Positions 1 through 56,160 of a stretch of 64,000 bases of DNA are shown one piece after another (position 1 is the stretch's first letter; each line of letters opens with the position of its first letter). The stretch comes from Microvelia longipes (taxonomy: Eukaryota; Arthropoda; Insecta; Hemiptera; Veliidae). Location: contig JACMZG010001863.1 in assembly GCA_018340805.1 (NCBI GenBank), positions 52,819,730 to 52,883,729 of the forward strand, written 5' to 3'. The translations under genes and the position numbers were made by a program. The notes under the pieces were generated by a model, which saw only the letters and a list, made by a program, of their open reading frames with translations, had not been told where the DNA came from and did not search any database.

Positions 1-43963
<43,963 letters not shown>

Positions 43964-44185
43964 TGAATACTTACCCGCTAGAACTTGTAAATAACATTTT
44001 AGTATTGTCTAGTACTGTGTTAACAAAAAGTCTGTCTTGTAAATATATGTATTTGATAAATGTAGGGTTGTGAAAATTGAAATTCTTTTATACAAAAGTT
44101 CAATTAAGTATTGAGTTAAAATTGTGTCGGGTAAGTGACACTTAACAATTTTCATTTTTTAAGGGACCCCCTGTATACACACACG

Positions 44186-44380
<195 letters not shown>

Positions 44381-44574
44381 ACAGAGGTCAATTAAAAATA
44401 GAAAATTGTTATGCGTCACCCACACGACTCCAATTTTTTTCCCCGGGTGCATAGTAATAAGCTAATGACTTTGTTTCTGAAATTGGAAAGTCACCGATTA
44501 TTATGGATGACTTTAAGTAAAAGGTATCCAACAGAAGTTGGGGCTTCTACTTTTTCTCAGACATTTAATGCCAA

Positions 44575-44580
44575 AATAAA
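44575..44580 (+). promoter_or_regulatory. Candidate ALS2 polyadenylation signal
   Basis: An AATAAA hexamer about 610 nt after the stop codon; another is at 44902-44907. Either would put the AT/GT microsatellite at 44186-44380 inside the 3' UTR. The choice cannot be made without transcripts. Confidence 0.3.
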
Positions 44581-45030
44581 TATTTGCTACAAAGTTTTTT
44601 TGGACATGAAGCAGAGTTTTAAGTATATAAGACTTTGTCTATAGTAATAGACAATGTACTTATATACTTCCGCAAGTCTTAAGACTTGCGCACTTTCCAT
44701 TTGATTAATTTTAAAAAGTATTATAATTCATTAAAGAATCTCAATTTTCACAAACCCTAATTATTAATAATTGTTTTTGTTAAAAGATAATAACATTTAA
44801 AGATTTATATCAATGTAATGGTGTAATGATATGTGTGTAAAACCATGTTTAGTTTCTTTATGTTTTGTCGATGTTCCTTGAATTTTTTTTATTATTTTTA
44901 AAATAAACTAAAAAATTTAAACTGTACTGAATCAATTTGGTTTGTTTCTTTTGAAATTTTAATTTTTATGCTTTAAATATATTAAGTTGAACACAAGTAT
45001 TCTTTATATCGTGATATAATTGTTATATTC

Positions 45031-45340
45031 GTGTTCTGCAATATTGTGATACCTTTATTTCATACGTGTTCCGCGATATTGTGATACATTTACTTTATTT
45101 ATGTTCCCCAATATTGTGATACCTTTATTTTATTTATTTTCTGCAATATCATGATACCTTTGTTGTATTTGTGTTCCGCGATATCGTAATACGTTTATTT
45201 TATTTATGTTCTGCAATATCATGATACCTTTGTTGTATTTGTGTTCCGCGATATCGTGATACCTTTATTTTATGTGTGTTGTGCAATGTTGTGATACCTT
45301 TGTTTTATTTGTGTTGCACGATGTTGTAATATCTTTGTTT
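45031..45340. repeat. Tandem repeat, 35-bp unit, ~9 copies
   Basis: Units of the form tgttccgcgatattgtgata plus CCTTTATTTTATTTA. Divergence is moderate, with GCAATATC / GCGATATC alternation. Confidence 0.93.
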
Positions 45341-46938
45341 TTGGGTAATTCAGTTATTATTTATAAGTAGCATATTTATCTGTGAATTATTTGATTTTAA
45401 AATTTTAGTAGCTCAATTCCACCAAGTTAATTTCTTGGACTGATAATCAAGATAAGATTTTTTAAGGTTTTTTTTGTCGTTAATTTATTTAACAATTAAA
45501 CATGTTTGCAACGTTTTGCAGAGTCAAGCACTATCAGGTAAAACAAAATGTATTAAATATAAGGTTAAATTAAAAAACATTAACATTCTAGGCCATAACT
45601 ATTTAACAGGGAAAATAATTTAGAATGAATTATATTTAACAGAAATCTGTCAGTAAACAATAACATTTGAGCAAACAATACATTTTTTTTGTAGAAATGT
45701 AGAAAGATTTTACATTAAAACTGATCTAAATACCACGAATAAAAAACAATATAAATAGTATTTACTCCAATTTTCTAAATTTAAAAAACCATATCCCTTC
45801 CAGTTTCTAGTTTGCTCCTGCCCAGGAGGGTCCAGCTTCAGGGATAGGGTGTTTCTTAGCAGCTCCAGTTCCCTAAGGTAGCGGAGAAAATAGTAACCTT
45901 GTTCGGTTATGATCAATAAGACTCGTGTATTTTTATTGTGACAGAAAAACTCGAGTACAATTTTTTTTTATTTGATAGTTAGACATTTGTTATGGCAATT
46001 TGTTTATTTTATGATTAATTATTACTTGCCATCATGTACGTTCTGTGGATGTTTTTAAAAAAAGTTTCTTTTTACTATTATTTTCTGAATTTTTTTATAT
46101 CCGATTTTTTTTATTTTATTAGATTAAAATAAAAATAAACGAATCTCCTTCAACCCCCCCTGTCAAAATGACTTTAATTCTAAATTATTTTCTGTGTTTA
46201 ATGGTTATTGCTCTGGTATGTTAATGATTTTCATTTTGTGTTTGATGCATTTTTTTACCTAATGATGCTGACCGAAGCATTATACATTACATGTTATATT
46301 ATACATTACATGTTATGTTATACATTATATTACAATATGCAATTATACATGTTTGTAGCAAAATGTTGTGAACATGTATAATTGTTAAATCAATTAATAA
46401 AAAAGAACTGCAGTCATCATTAATCTTAATTATCCAATTTCAAAAAGAGTTATAATCTGTTTTTACTTGAAAAAGAAAATGAAAAACCATATAAATATAT
46501 TTTTATGTATAAGCTATTGAACTAACTGTAGTATATTAAATAGTTTTCGAAGCTCTGCGCCGAATCAACTGAAAAAGGATTGCCAACATCTTTTTATAGA
46601 CAGAAAGGTTCCTACTTCTAAACTCAGCAACACTGAATGGTCTCTGTGACTGATTGTGATTAAAGAGAGGCTGAGTGATTAAATGATCAGTAATGCTTTA
46701 CTTCATCAGTAAAAGGTAACTTCTCGTAACGTTTATATCTCTATGATCATCATACATCAACTAGGACAATTTATTCTTGTATAGTTGGTAGTAGTGTATT
46801 TCTGCCATGAATTATTGGCCATAACCAATCAGAGCCGAGAGATATTCTGCAATCTGTACATCGAATACTATTATTTATACCATAATTTAATCTTTAAGTT
46901 AATTATTTTATTTGTATTTAATTTTTTTAATAGTTTTT
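45341..46938. other. Intergenic, nothing recognised
   Basis: AT-rich sequence; no gene, no clear repeat. Short TATATTATACATTACAT repeats at 46280-46340. Confidence 0.55.
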
Positions 46939-47595
46939 GTCCAAGAGCCGGACTTGAAAAAATGTGACTCATTTTGTACAACTTCAAACAAAATTTTTCT
47001 GAAAATATACCTTAAATGATAAAGAAAAAACATAAGTCTGCCTATCCAGAGTGGAGCCATTCTCTCTGAATATGATATGATTGCTCAAAATTTTATAAAA
47101 TTGCTCAAATTTCAGTTTTCTTGAAATAAGAGTTCCCCCTGGGTTCGTGTGCAAAACATGAAGAGAACATTTCTTTAAGGTGATAAAATGTTCTACAAAA
47201 CAAGCGTTTTATTATCAAAATTGCATGTCTACAACTAAAGTTATGACTTTTAAAAATGCCAAAAAATTGTTAATTTATTCAAAGTTAGCAAATTTTCATT
47301 GAAAAATATTGGCCATTTGTGCATTTTTGACCATTTAACAGATATCATAACTGCAGTTGTAGTTATCTGAGTTTGACAAAAAAACACTCGTTTGATAGGA
47401 AATTTTATCAGTGTTAACAAATGTTCTCTTTATGTATTGCATACGACCTACGAACCACTTATTGAAAGAAAACTGGAATTTGTGGGATTGTTAGGCAGAC
47501 TATGTCTTTTCTTCATAATTTAAGGTACATTTTCAGAAAAATTTGGTTTGAAGTAGTACAAAATGAGTCACATCTTTTAGGCTTGGCTCTTGGAC
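46939..47595. mobile_element. Foldback MITE, copy 2 (family of 17503)
   Basis: The ends GTCCAAGAGCC and GGCTCTTGGAC are mirrored over about 100 nt, including GTGACTCATTTTGTAC and AAGTCTGCCTATCC-type blocks. 657 bp, no ORF. Confidence 0.88.
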
Positions 47596-47890
47596 TATTA
47601 GTTGGTTCAAGAAAAGTTTTTTCCTACAAATTATTTAATGTTGTTAGTTATTTATATTTTAAATTATTAATTATTAACGAGTTTCCTATTGTTTCTTCCC
47701 TTTATATTAATTTTATCTAGTCTTTTTTGTTTTTAATTAATATAAATTTTTATATTAGTATAAAAATCAGTATTGTTGTTATTTTAATTAAATGTTTACT
47801 TTTAACTTTGTATTATTGTATTTATTTTAGAAAGACTTTTAGCATTTCTATTCATATGTTTCAGCATGATGAAAAATGTATGATTAAATA

Positions 47891-48209
47891 CATAGAGATA
47901 TATACTAGAGGGGGCATAGCCTATCTTAATACATTGAGAGGCCTGAAACATTTTTAGTGGGGCTCTCAGGGGCTCTGTGTAACCTCATTGAAACCTCCTC
48001 CAAGAGGGAGTTAAGGTTATAATTAATCAATTGTTTTCGGCTTCCCGCAGATTGTTTGTGTTGTGATTTGTATTTTAAACATTCTACTATATAATTTACT
48101 GTTATTTGTTCTGTTTATTAGATGAAAATGATAATCGAATGTGGTCAGGTTACTTTTTCGATGTTTCAAAATTCAACCAATAAGGCCTCTCTAGTAATAT
48201 ATCTCTATG
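47891..48209 (+). mobile_element. hAT-type MITE, intact
   Basis: The ends CATAGAGATATA / TATATCTCTATG are flanked by exact 8-bp attaaata (47883-47890, 48210-48217). Confidence 0.95.
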
Positions 48210-48225
48210 ATTAAATAATAATAAC

Positions 48226-48545
48226 CATAGAGATACATTACTAGAGGGGCCCTATTGATTGAATTTTGAAACATCGGAAAAGTTAACTGACCACCTTCAG
48301 CTTTTGATATAATCAAATAAACAGAACAAAAATACAGATTCTTAGATAGCAGAACATTTAAAATACAAATCAAAACAAAAAACATGCGGGAATACGTAAA
48401 CAATTGATTTACTATAACCTTAACTAACTCTTGGAGGAGGTTTCAATAAGTTACACAGGGCCACTGAGAGCCCCAAAATGATATTTCAGGCCTCTATTTC
48501 AAAGTATTGAAATAGGCTATGCCCCATCTAGTATATATCTCTATG
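48226..48545 (-). mobile_element. hAT-type MITE, inverted neighbour
   Basis: Same family, opposite orientation, 16 bp after the previous copy. The flanks do not form an exact 8-bp duplication, so the neighbourhood was rearranged or the duplication has decayed. Confidence 0.88.
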
Positions 48546-49121
48546 ATAAAAATAGTTTATTTTTAAAACAAAATTATATTGTCTAACCACAATAAAAAAA
48601 ATAGCAAAGACCAATCATGTATTATTCTATTTGTTTGACTGCCAACGAAACTAATTGCTCTGTTATGAGTTACCCTTTTTAGTTAATTAAATATTACTTT
48701 TATGTTTAAGTTTACTGAATACTCACGGGCTGTTAAGTGCCGAGTGATTCCTCCCACCTTTTTATGTAAAACATTTTTAATATCAATTTGGTTGTAAAGT
48801 TAAGAATATAATTTGTGCTCGGCTTGCGAGTGTTTTCTATTAGGAATCCAAATATTAGCGTTAGAGGAGTTCATCGTGATCAGAGTAATAAAATAAGTCT
48901 CTCCACTAATGTAAATATTTATTTAAAATAAATCATAATTCAACCAAACGAAGGTCCTCATTAGTTTTTAACGAACAAATTATTAACAAGAAATTACAAA
49001 ATGCTAAAATAAAAAATTCTGAAACTAAGTTAAATATGTAACAGACAAAAACGAAAAATTAAACTCTGAAATAAGATAATAAAAGATTATACTGGTGAGA
49101 TATAAGGAAGTTAGGTTTTGA
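48546..49121. repeat. Intergenic with repeat fragment
   Basis: 48840-48965 carries reversed blocks also seen at 17100-17190 (GATCA…TAATAAAATAAGTCTCTCCAC, AACCAAACGAAGGTCC). Otherwise nothing. Confidence 0.5.
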
Positions 49122-49129
49122 GTCTTTTC

Positions 49130-49427
49130 CAAGGATGTTGAATAAAGGGGATGACGCACTAAGTCGAATTGCCATTCAACAAAGTGACCCCATCGAAAAT
49201 CAAAACATAGAGATGAATGCAACACGAAACACACGTCAAAAACCAACTGCACATGCTTGGTACGAACTGCGCATGCTTATGATCCTTATAACAGCGCAGG
49301 TCTTAAAATTTAGAGGCAAACTTATAACCTAAAGGGAGGTAAGTTTGCTCCTATTTCTCTATCTCATAAACTTCCATGGGGTCAGAAATGTTCCTTAATG
49401 CGTCATCCCCTTTATTCAACATCCTTG
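49130..49427. mobile_element. hAT-type MITE, 298 bp, distinct family
   Basis: The termini CAAGGATGTTGAATAAAGGG and complement are near perfect for about 34 nt. The exact 8-bp duplication gtcttttc is at 49122-49129 and 49428-49435. A larger diverged relative is at 56437-57297. Confidence 0.95.
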
Positions 49428-49960
49428 GTCTTTTCTTACTGTTGATTGCTATAAAACTAACCTTATTGTATTGATTATAAGGCAAGTTCTGATCAGAGCA
49501 GAATTTGCCCCTCTATTGCTGTCATACTATTGGCCATCCATAGTAAGACAGCTCCTAAAAATCTGAAACTTCTCCAAATCATCCATTTATCAACCCCTTT
49601 GAACAAAACGGAAAAACCCTTCCTGATAGTGAGCTTCTAAGTGACTTTCTTGCGTTAAACGCTGGTAGAATTTTCTTTATTTTATTACTCTGATTATTTT
49701 CTATTGTATCTTTACTCTTCCTATTAAATAATTTAATGTATTTTTGTTTTATGATTGTAACATAATCATTGTAAAATTGGCCTAATTTATTTTAGCTGCC
49801 TAGTATTAAATGGTTGGGGTGATTCTAACCTTATGAAATATTTTATTTATATGTTCAATACTGTAATGAAAATAATTAAAAGTCTACAAATGTTTATAAC
49901 ATACAACTATAACGTTATGTTATATTGGTATAAATATGACATTATGTTATATTTGTATAA

Positions 49961-49965
49961 ATATA

Positions 49966-50018
<53 letters not shown>
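49961..50018. repeat. TA microsatellite
   Basis: A (TA)n run interrupted by two TTA steps. Confidence 0.95.
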
Positions 50019-51145
50019 TTAATGCACATATCTATAAAATATATTTGATCTATGATTGATACCTAATGTTGACATTACATGTCTGTCAACATACACCGTA
50101 AATACATCTTTATATATTTGTTGAAGAATTCTTCTTTTAACACTAGTGCTGAAGTTAAAAGGAATTTTTGTTATTTCCTGCACTAGTGCTGAGAGTAAGA
50201 AGAATTCTTCTCCATGACTCCTTATCTGTGACTTTGTTAGTTTTTATCAGTATGTGTTGCCATTTTGAGGTCTTGTGGTCTGTCGAATTCGTTTACTTAA
50301 TTAATTTTTAAGTAGTTATTAAAGTAGATCTCTATTTTATGTTATATTTGTATAAATATATATATTTAATGCACATGTCTAATAAATATATTTTATCTAC
50401 AGTTGATTCGTAATATTGATATTTCATGTCTGTCAACATGCACCAGAAAAACATGTCTGAAAAGCTTCCCGAAAAAAATATGACTTGCACTTAAGTTGTA
50501 GTCCCCACACTCTGGTCTCCTGGCTTTGTGGGTTCCTTAAGATTATGTAAATCACTTATCTCTTTTTAATTACTGCTCTTTTTGTTTGCATTGTATTTTT
50601 TTTAACTATGGAAATAAAGACTAATTTGAATTAAGAATATAAGTGATATATAGTGACAAGTTATGCCATACACAGGCCAAAATATGCCATCACCATAGAG
50701 GAATGTATAGTACTATACCTAATCAGTGGCCATCACGAACAATTTTGTGACAACGTAATTACTTATGTAATTATATTACATTACGTACTAGTAGTGTAAT
50801 TAATTTTTGTTATTTATCTTTTATAAAACCTAACGTAGATAAATAACAGGATAACCATGATTGTAAAACGTCTTTGCATTACTCGTGTGGTGGTACAACC
50901 CTCTCTTCGCTCGGGCTGCAAATCCAGACTCGCATGTAAATTTCTGTTTTCCTCACTAGTTAAATAATGTGCTATTAAAATGTTTAGTAAGGTTAGACAA
51001 ATCAGAAGCATTGCTTACTGGGCTTGATTTTCAATTTAGCTCTTTAAGAGGTGGATAATAGTCTGATAGTTTAAAAAATTATTGGTTGCTATAAAACTGT
51101 TAAAAAGGGGGCTTTCGTCTTGCTTTGAAGTAGCCCCTCATGCAT
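50019..51145. repeat. Intergenic with LINE 3'-end-like segment
   Basis: 50500-50640 (+) ends TTTTGTTTGCATTGTA…AATAAAGACTAATTTGAATT, like a Jockey-type LINE 3' end. 49960-50020 and 50340-50440 share a duplicated block (TTATATTTGTATAAATATAT, TGTCTGTCAACAT). No gene. Confidence 0.45.
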
Positions 51146-51147
51146 TA

Positions 51148-51552
51148 CAGTGTATCGTCAAGTATAAAAATCCCCAAGGTCATATGCATTTTGGGGATCG
51201 ACCAATCAGAGAAGCCGCTGCCAACCCCTCTCTTGAAAAAGAAAAAAAAAATCCCTACTCCCATAACCCCTGTAGGGAAATAACCTCCTTCCCGGCATTC
51301 GTTCACTTCGTTTGTGGTTCTTCTTGTGTTTATTATTTCCCTTCACAATTCATTTTTTTCCACATTTGCATAATTCCTAAATAATAAAACTACACCAAAG
51401 AATTGTAGAAACATCGCCAAGAAAACACGGGTAACATAACCTGATTTGTTTACAAAGTTTTTTCCCCGCTGCCTTTTTGTAGGGATTTTTTTTTTTAGAA
51501 TCGGTGGTGCCTAAACTGAGCTGTCAATATTTTTAGGGTCGTCGATACACTG
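51148..51552 (+). mobile_element. TA-flanked MITE (mariner/Tc1-like), copy 3
   Basis: Ends CAGTGTATCG and CGATACACTG between TA (51146-51147, 51553-51554). The terminal inverted repeats are perfect for 10 bp; the interior matches 7110-7538. Confidence 0.92.
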
Positions 51553-52763
51553 TAGTTTCGCAGGGAGAGGCCGAATGCCTCTTGTTTAATTATATGTTAG
51601 CAAACGGTTTTGAACTTTTCCATCATTAATTAGTCTTACTTTAATGAATAGAGTATTTGCACATTTTTTTATTGCATTATCTTTAAGTACATCATGTAAA
51701 AGATCACCCTGTAAAATATTAGAATGAAAAAACTTATACGTTTGATGATACAGCAAAAAATGAAAAATATATTTAAACATGCCCTTTTGGCGTGAAAACG
51801 GCCTCGACTGCTTGTGTGACGTCAGAGGTAAGAATACCACCGTGTAGTACAATATTCACTAGAGCAACACTCATAAGAGTTTATTCTATACTGTCAAAAA
51901 CATGATACTGGCAGCTTTACCTACTAGGCATTGTATTACCTGGAACACGGAATTGTTTTGTTTCAGTCTTCTTTACATTCTATTGAATTGTAAGCAAGTG
52001 TTGACCTTACGATATTTCTAACTAAAACTCCCATCTGTACCTTAAACGACCCAACCTTTAGAGCGTTCCGTTTTCATCCCACTCTCTCACCCATTCCCCC
52101 TCTCCTCTTCTTTAAATGCTTATTTCGACTATTTAAAATTAAATTAAATATTTTTTTTTACAGCTTAATAGATTTTTTAAACACATTTAATCATTGTATG
52201 ATCAATACAATTTTTTTTTGTAAAAATGCAAATACGCTATTGTAAGCTCATATGTTTTAACAATATGCATTCCTCGGGTCTATCGCTGTAATTTGATTTC
52301 TATTCCCCTTATTAAATAAAGTAGGAATTGTCTGCTAAACTTAATTTTACTTTAAACAGAACAAAGAGAACACAATTGCAGCATCAGTCCATTGATTTTA
52401 ATGTCTATTGTAGTTTTACACCTAGTTATTATCAGTTGACAGTGTGGGAAAATATTGTTGAGGAACTAATAAGGTTGGACTGATATGAAATTGTGGGCAG
52501 GGTTATCCACCCAGGACTAATCTCATTAGCTCCCTTGCATTATTTTCTCATGCTGTCAACTGATTATAACCATATGTATTACTATAACTGTACTTTTAAG
52601 TTAAACTTTTATATTATATTTTTTTTACATCTATATTAATGTTGATTGTTTTATAATATTTTGAACCGTGGAGGTAATAATCAAATGCAAACGAGTCTCT
52701 CCACAAATGCCAACTATATTTACAAATTAAAAAAGTTTCTTTTTTGTGGACTTATAAAAAAAT
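51553..52763. other. Intergenic, nothing firm
   Basis: AT-rich. 52540-52600 resembles the CTGTCAACTGATTATA-type end of the foldback family at 42373. No gene recognised. Confidence 0.45.
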
Positions 52764-53095
52764 TATTAAAAACAGATTAATTACACAAAAGTCCTGTATT
52801 TTTTAATATATTATAATCAACAAAGCTTTCAACTAAAAATTAGTCATCATCAGAGTTTAAAAATATAAAATAAAAAAACAATTTTACAAACTACTTCATA
52901 TTACACCTTGGTATGGTTGCACCATACCTTCATATTGCACCATACCAAGGTGCAATATGAAGTAGTTGGTAAAATTGTTTTTTATTTTATATTTTACATT
53001 GTTAAACGCTGATGATGACTAATTTTTAGTCGAAAGCTTAGTTAATTATTATATAAAAAATATAGGACTTTTGTGTAATTAATCTGTTTTTATTT
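52764..53095. mobile_element. Foldback MITE with CATCATCAG modules, copy 2
   Basis: The arms ACAGATTAATTACACAAAAG and its complement are mirrored for about 140 nt. The loop region near 52905-52955 has a further palindrome (GCACCATACC…). Modules at 52818-52857 (reverse) and 53009-53037 (forward). Same family as 19498-19796. Confidence 0.88.
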
Positions 53096-53885
53096 ATATT
53101 TTCAAAGCTAGCTTTTGCCATTGAAAAGCAAGGAAGGAATAAAATATTAATTAAAGTATTTGAGACATAAGTTGGAATCTAACAATCTATCATCAGGCAC
53201 TAACGATAGCTGTTATTAGTTGAAAACCGGCTTTGTTACTATAGTTTACATTTTATGATAGACTGTTGTTTTTATTTATTCTTATATTTCATTGAAAAAT
53301 GTTTTTAAAGTTTGTGAAAAGCTGAAGTTGCGATACTTTTCCTGTGTATTTAATTTAAGTGTTGTAAAGTAAAAAGATTATTATGAATGTATTTCTTCTG
53401 TCGTTATTTTCATCTTTACCTCTTTATTACTTCTTTCCTTTTATATTTTTTACTCTATGTAGTAATATGATTCAATTACACTTCGTGCTTTAACAGATTT
53501 ATTGGGAAATTTTGTAGCTAAATCCGGTAGAATTCCTTGATTGATTAGAATTATAATTTTATCAATTACCTACTGTTTGAAGTAGCTATAAATTTGATTT
53601 CATACAATTTTATCTGTTTCTTAGATTCATAGTCTAGAAGGTGGAATCACTCTAGTAGTGACTCTAGTATAGTTTAAAAGTGCTGGAATCGCAGCTCTAC
53701 AAATGTGTGCCAAGGAGAATATTTGCATGTCTCGTATGTTTTATTGTGCTTGTTTACGATGTCTGTGTTGATTTCAAATCACACCGCTTGAGAAATAAAA
53801 AATTGCAATTCGTTTTTTGAATTATAGGAATGTGAAACCCATTAAAATTTATCGGCAAAGTTTATGGACCCATCTTTTTACCATT

Positions 53886-54310
53886 AAAATAAAATAAATA
53901 AATCTTTATTAACATAAAATACAATAAATGCACAAAAGTTACATCCTCACTTAATACTATTTAAATAAAAAAGCCTCATCAAATAGATGTGGCATAGGTT
54001 TAATGTCTTAAATCAAATCTGCAATCCTAATCAAATTTTATTTCTTTAAATTCTGAAATAGAGTACATAGGTGCCCCAGTCTATTAACACTGGGGGCACT
54101 TCCCCATATCATAGTGCCATAAGAAAAATACTGAAAAAACGAGAATAATAAATGGTTTTCAATGAATTTGAGACAAAGATGAGGAGGTTTTCCTAAGCAT
54201 ATACACACTGGTACTTAATCTCTTGCCCAAGTGTGTGATATGAGGTTCCCAGGATAACTTATTATCTATGTAAACACCTAAAAATTACTCATTGTATTTT
54301 GTCCATAAAC
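53886..54310 (-). pseudogene. 5'-truncated LINE, reverse transcriptase thumb and 3' end
   Basis: Minus strand at about 54280-54150: FLGVYIDNKLSWEPHITHLG then KRLSTSVYMLRK is the post-YADD segment of CR1/Jockey-type reverse transcriptase. After a stop and frameshift, SYGTMIWGSAPSVNRLG-like residues follow. The 3' end is A/T-rich with TTAATAAAGATTTATTTATT. Confidence 0.8.
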
Positions 54311-55062
54311 TTTGCAAAATTGCTTATAAATTTCTATTGGTTTAACTTTGCTATACATTAAATTTTTCAAGAAAAGGGATTTAAATCAACACTGATATTG
54401 TAAATAAGCACTACAAAGCGTACGTGGCTGACAACGATAATTCTCCTTGCTGCGCATGGAGGAACTGCGATCCCAGTGCTGCAATAGAAATAAATTGAAG
54501 CAGAACTTACTTTCTGGATATACCTTGAAAATAATATTTAAAAAATGATGGAACCTCAAAATTATAGCCCCATTTGAGAAAGTAATCCTAAAATTTGTTG
54601 TAATCACAATTAATATAATTTGCAAACCCTTGACATAGTACAACGTCTGTATTGCTACTCTAACAAGTCTTCTCAAGCCAATAAAACTGTTTTAAATCAA
54701 TAGTTTAGGTAAAGACAATCAAATTATAGCCTGTCTACAATATGCTAATGCTTCAAAGTTTAGATCTGTCTGACTAGTTAGGACAAATGACTTAGCTTTG
54801 CTATTTTACGTTTATATCTAATAATAAGAAATATTTAATTTGTCAAATAAATGAATAAAATATAAATTGTATTTATAGTAATGATAAAAACAAATGTGGA
54901 TTTCACATTTGAGAGGAACAAGTGTCTCCACTATTTCAAGCAGGCTTGTAGCCAGAAAGCAGCATTCCCCCCTCTAAAAAAAATGTCCGTTTCTGGAATT
55001 GGTTTCGCTCCCTACAAGTTTCAGTGGCTAAAGGACTGATTTAACGACAGAGCAACAGTCTA
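54311..55062. other. Intergenic, nothing recognised
   Basis: No gene or repeat recognised. Confidence 0.55.
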
Positions 55063-55280
55063 CCAAGACAGATCATTGTCGAGCTTAAGGCAGACTTATC
55101 ATTGTCCAGCCTGTGGCAGACAAATCATTGTCGAGCCTGAGGCAGATAGATCATTGTCCAGCCTGTGGCAGACAAATCATTGTCGAGCCTGAGGCAGACA
55201 GATCATTATTGGCAGACAAATCATTGTCGGCTGAGGCAGGTCCAGCCTGCGGCAGACAGATCATTGTCAAGCCAGACAAA
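55063..55280. repeat. Tandem repeat, cagacagatcattgtc-type units
   Basis: About nine irregular units of 20-25 bp built from GGCAGACAAATCATTGTCGA and GCCTGAGGCAGATAGATCA. GC-richer than its surroundings. Confidence 0.92.
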
Positions 55281-56091
55281 ATGAGTTACGAGCAGTGCTT
55301 GACAATTAAGTAACTGCTTAGGTTCTAAAGCATGAACCGTAACCACGCAATGGGCATGGTTCTTGCAAAGCAAGAAATGGGTTGTTTAGCACGGAAACAC
55401 GCATTCTAAATGAAATTCGCCCGACAGCGGACCACCACGCCGGAATTATTTAGTTAACTCCTGGTATAAGTCCTGGAAAATTTATACCAATATCGCTTAG
55501 TTCCGGTAATTTTTCCAAGACCTTTATTTTCCCCTACAATGTATTAGAAGTGATACATTCTATGGCTCTCAAGGATCTTGAATAAAGTTCAAGGTCCTTG
55601 ATTTTTCACCATTTTTATAACACGTTGATCAACGTTTAATCTTTAAATAAAACGTTGATTGATTGATCAGGGTTCCAGACCTTGCTTATTTTATTTATTT
55701 TTATTTTATTTTATTTTTATAACAACAACGGGCAAAGCCCAATTACAAAATAAGAACAAAATTAAACAATTAAACAATCTTATATACGTTCTATCGTCTC
55801 TATCCAGACTAAAGAAGTCCAGACCCACACTTTTGTTGTCATAAAAGGGTTGTAGACATAAATAAAACACCAAATTATTCAACAAGAAATAAATATAGTT
55901 ATTGTCTTCAATATTTAATTTATAGAATAAAAAATTATAGGAACAAAGAATAAAGAAAAATAGGAAGAAAAACTGTTGAGTTTTGAGTTTGAAAATTTGA
56001 ATCTTGTAAACAATTCTGTCGTCGTTTTAATATTTTTTTATTTAAGCTGGTTTTTGAATAGATAATCATTTTTTTTAAATTTAATTTCGCT
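55281..56091. repeat. Intergenic with LINE/SINE 3'-tail-like stretch
   Basis: 55680-55760 is TTTTATTTTATTTTTAT followed by ACAACAACGGGCAAAGCCCA, a hairpin-plus-T-rich arrangement like an inverted retroelement 3' end. No TATA box can be assigned for the gene at 56092. Confidence 0.45.
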
Positions 56092-56160
56092 ATGGGAGCT
56101 CACATTTTAAACGATTATATTGTTGTGAACTGCACCTCGACAGAAGTAGACGAGAAAAAC
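56092..56160 (+). CDS. Unknown gene, exon 1
   Basis: ATG at 56092, 23 codons, donor GTAAGT at 56161. Upstream frame closes in AT-rich sequence. Confidence 0.68.
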
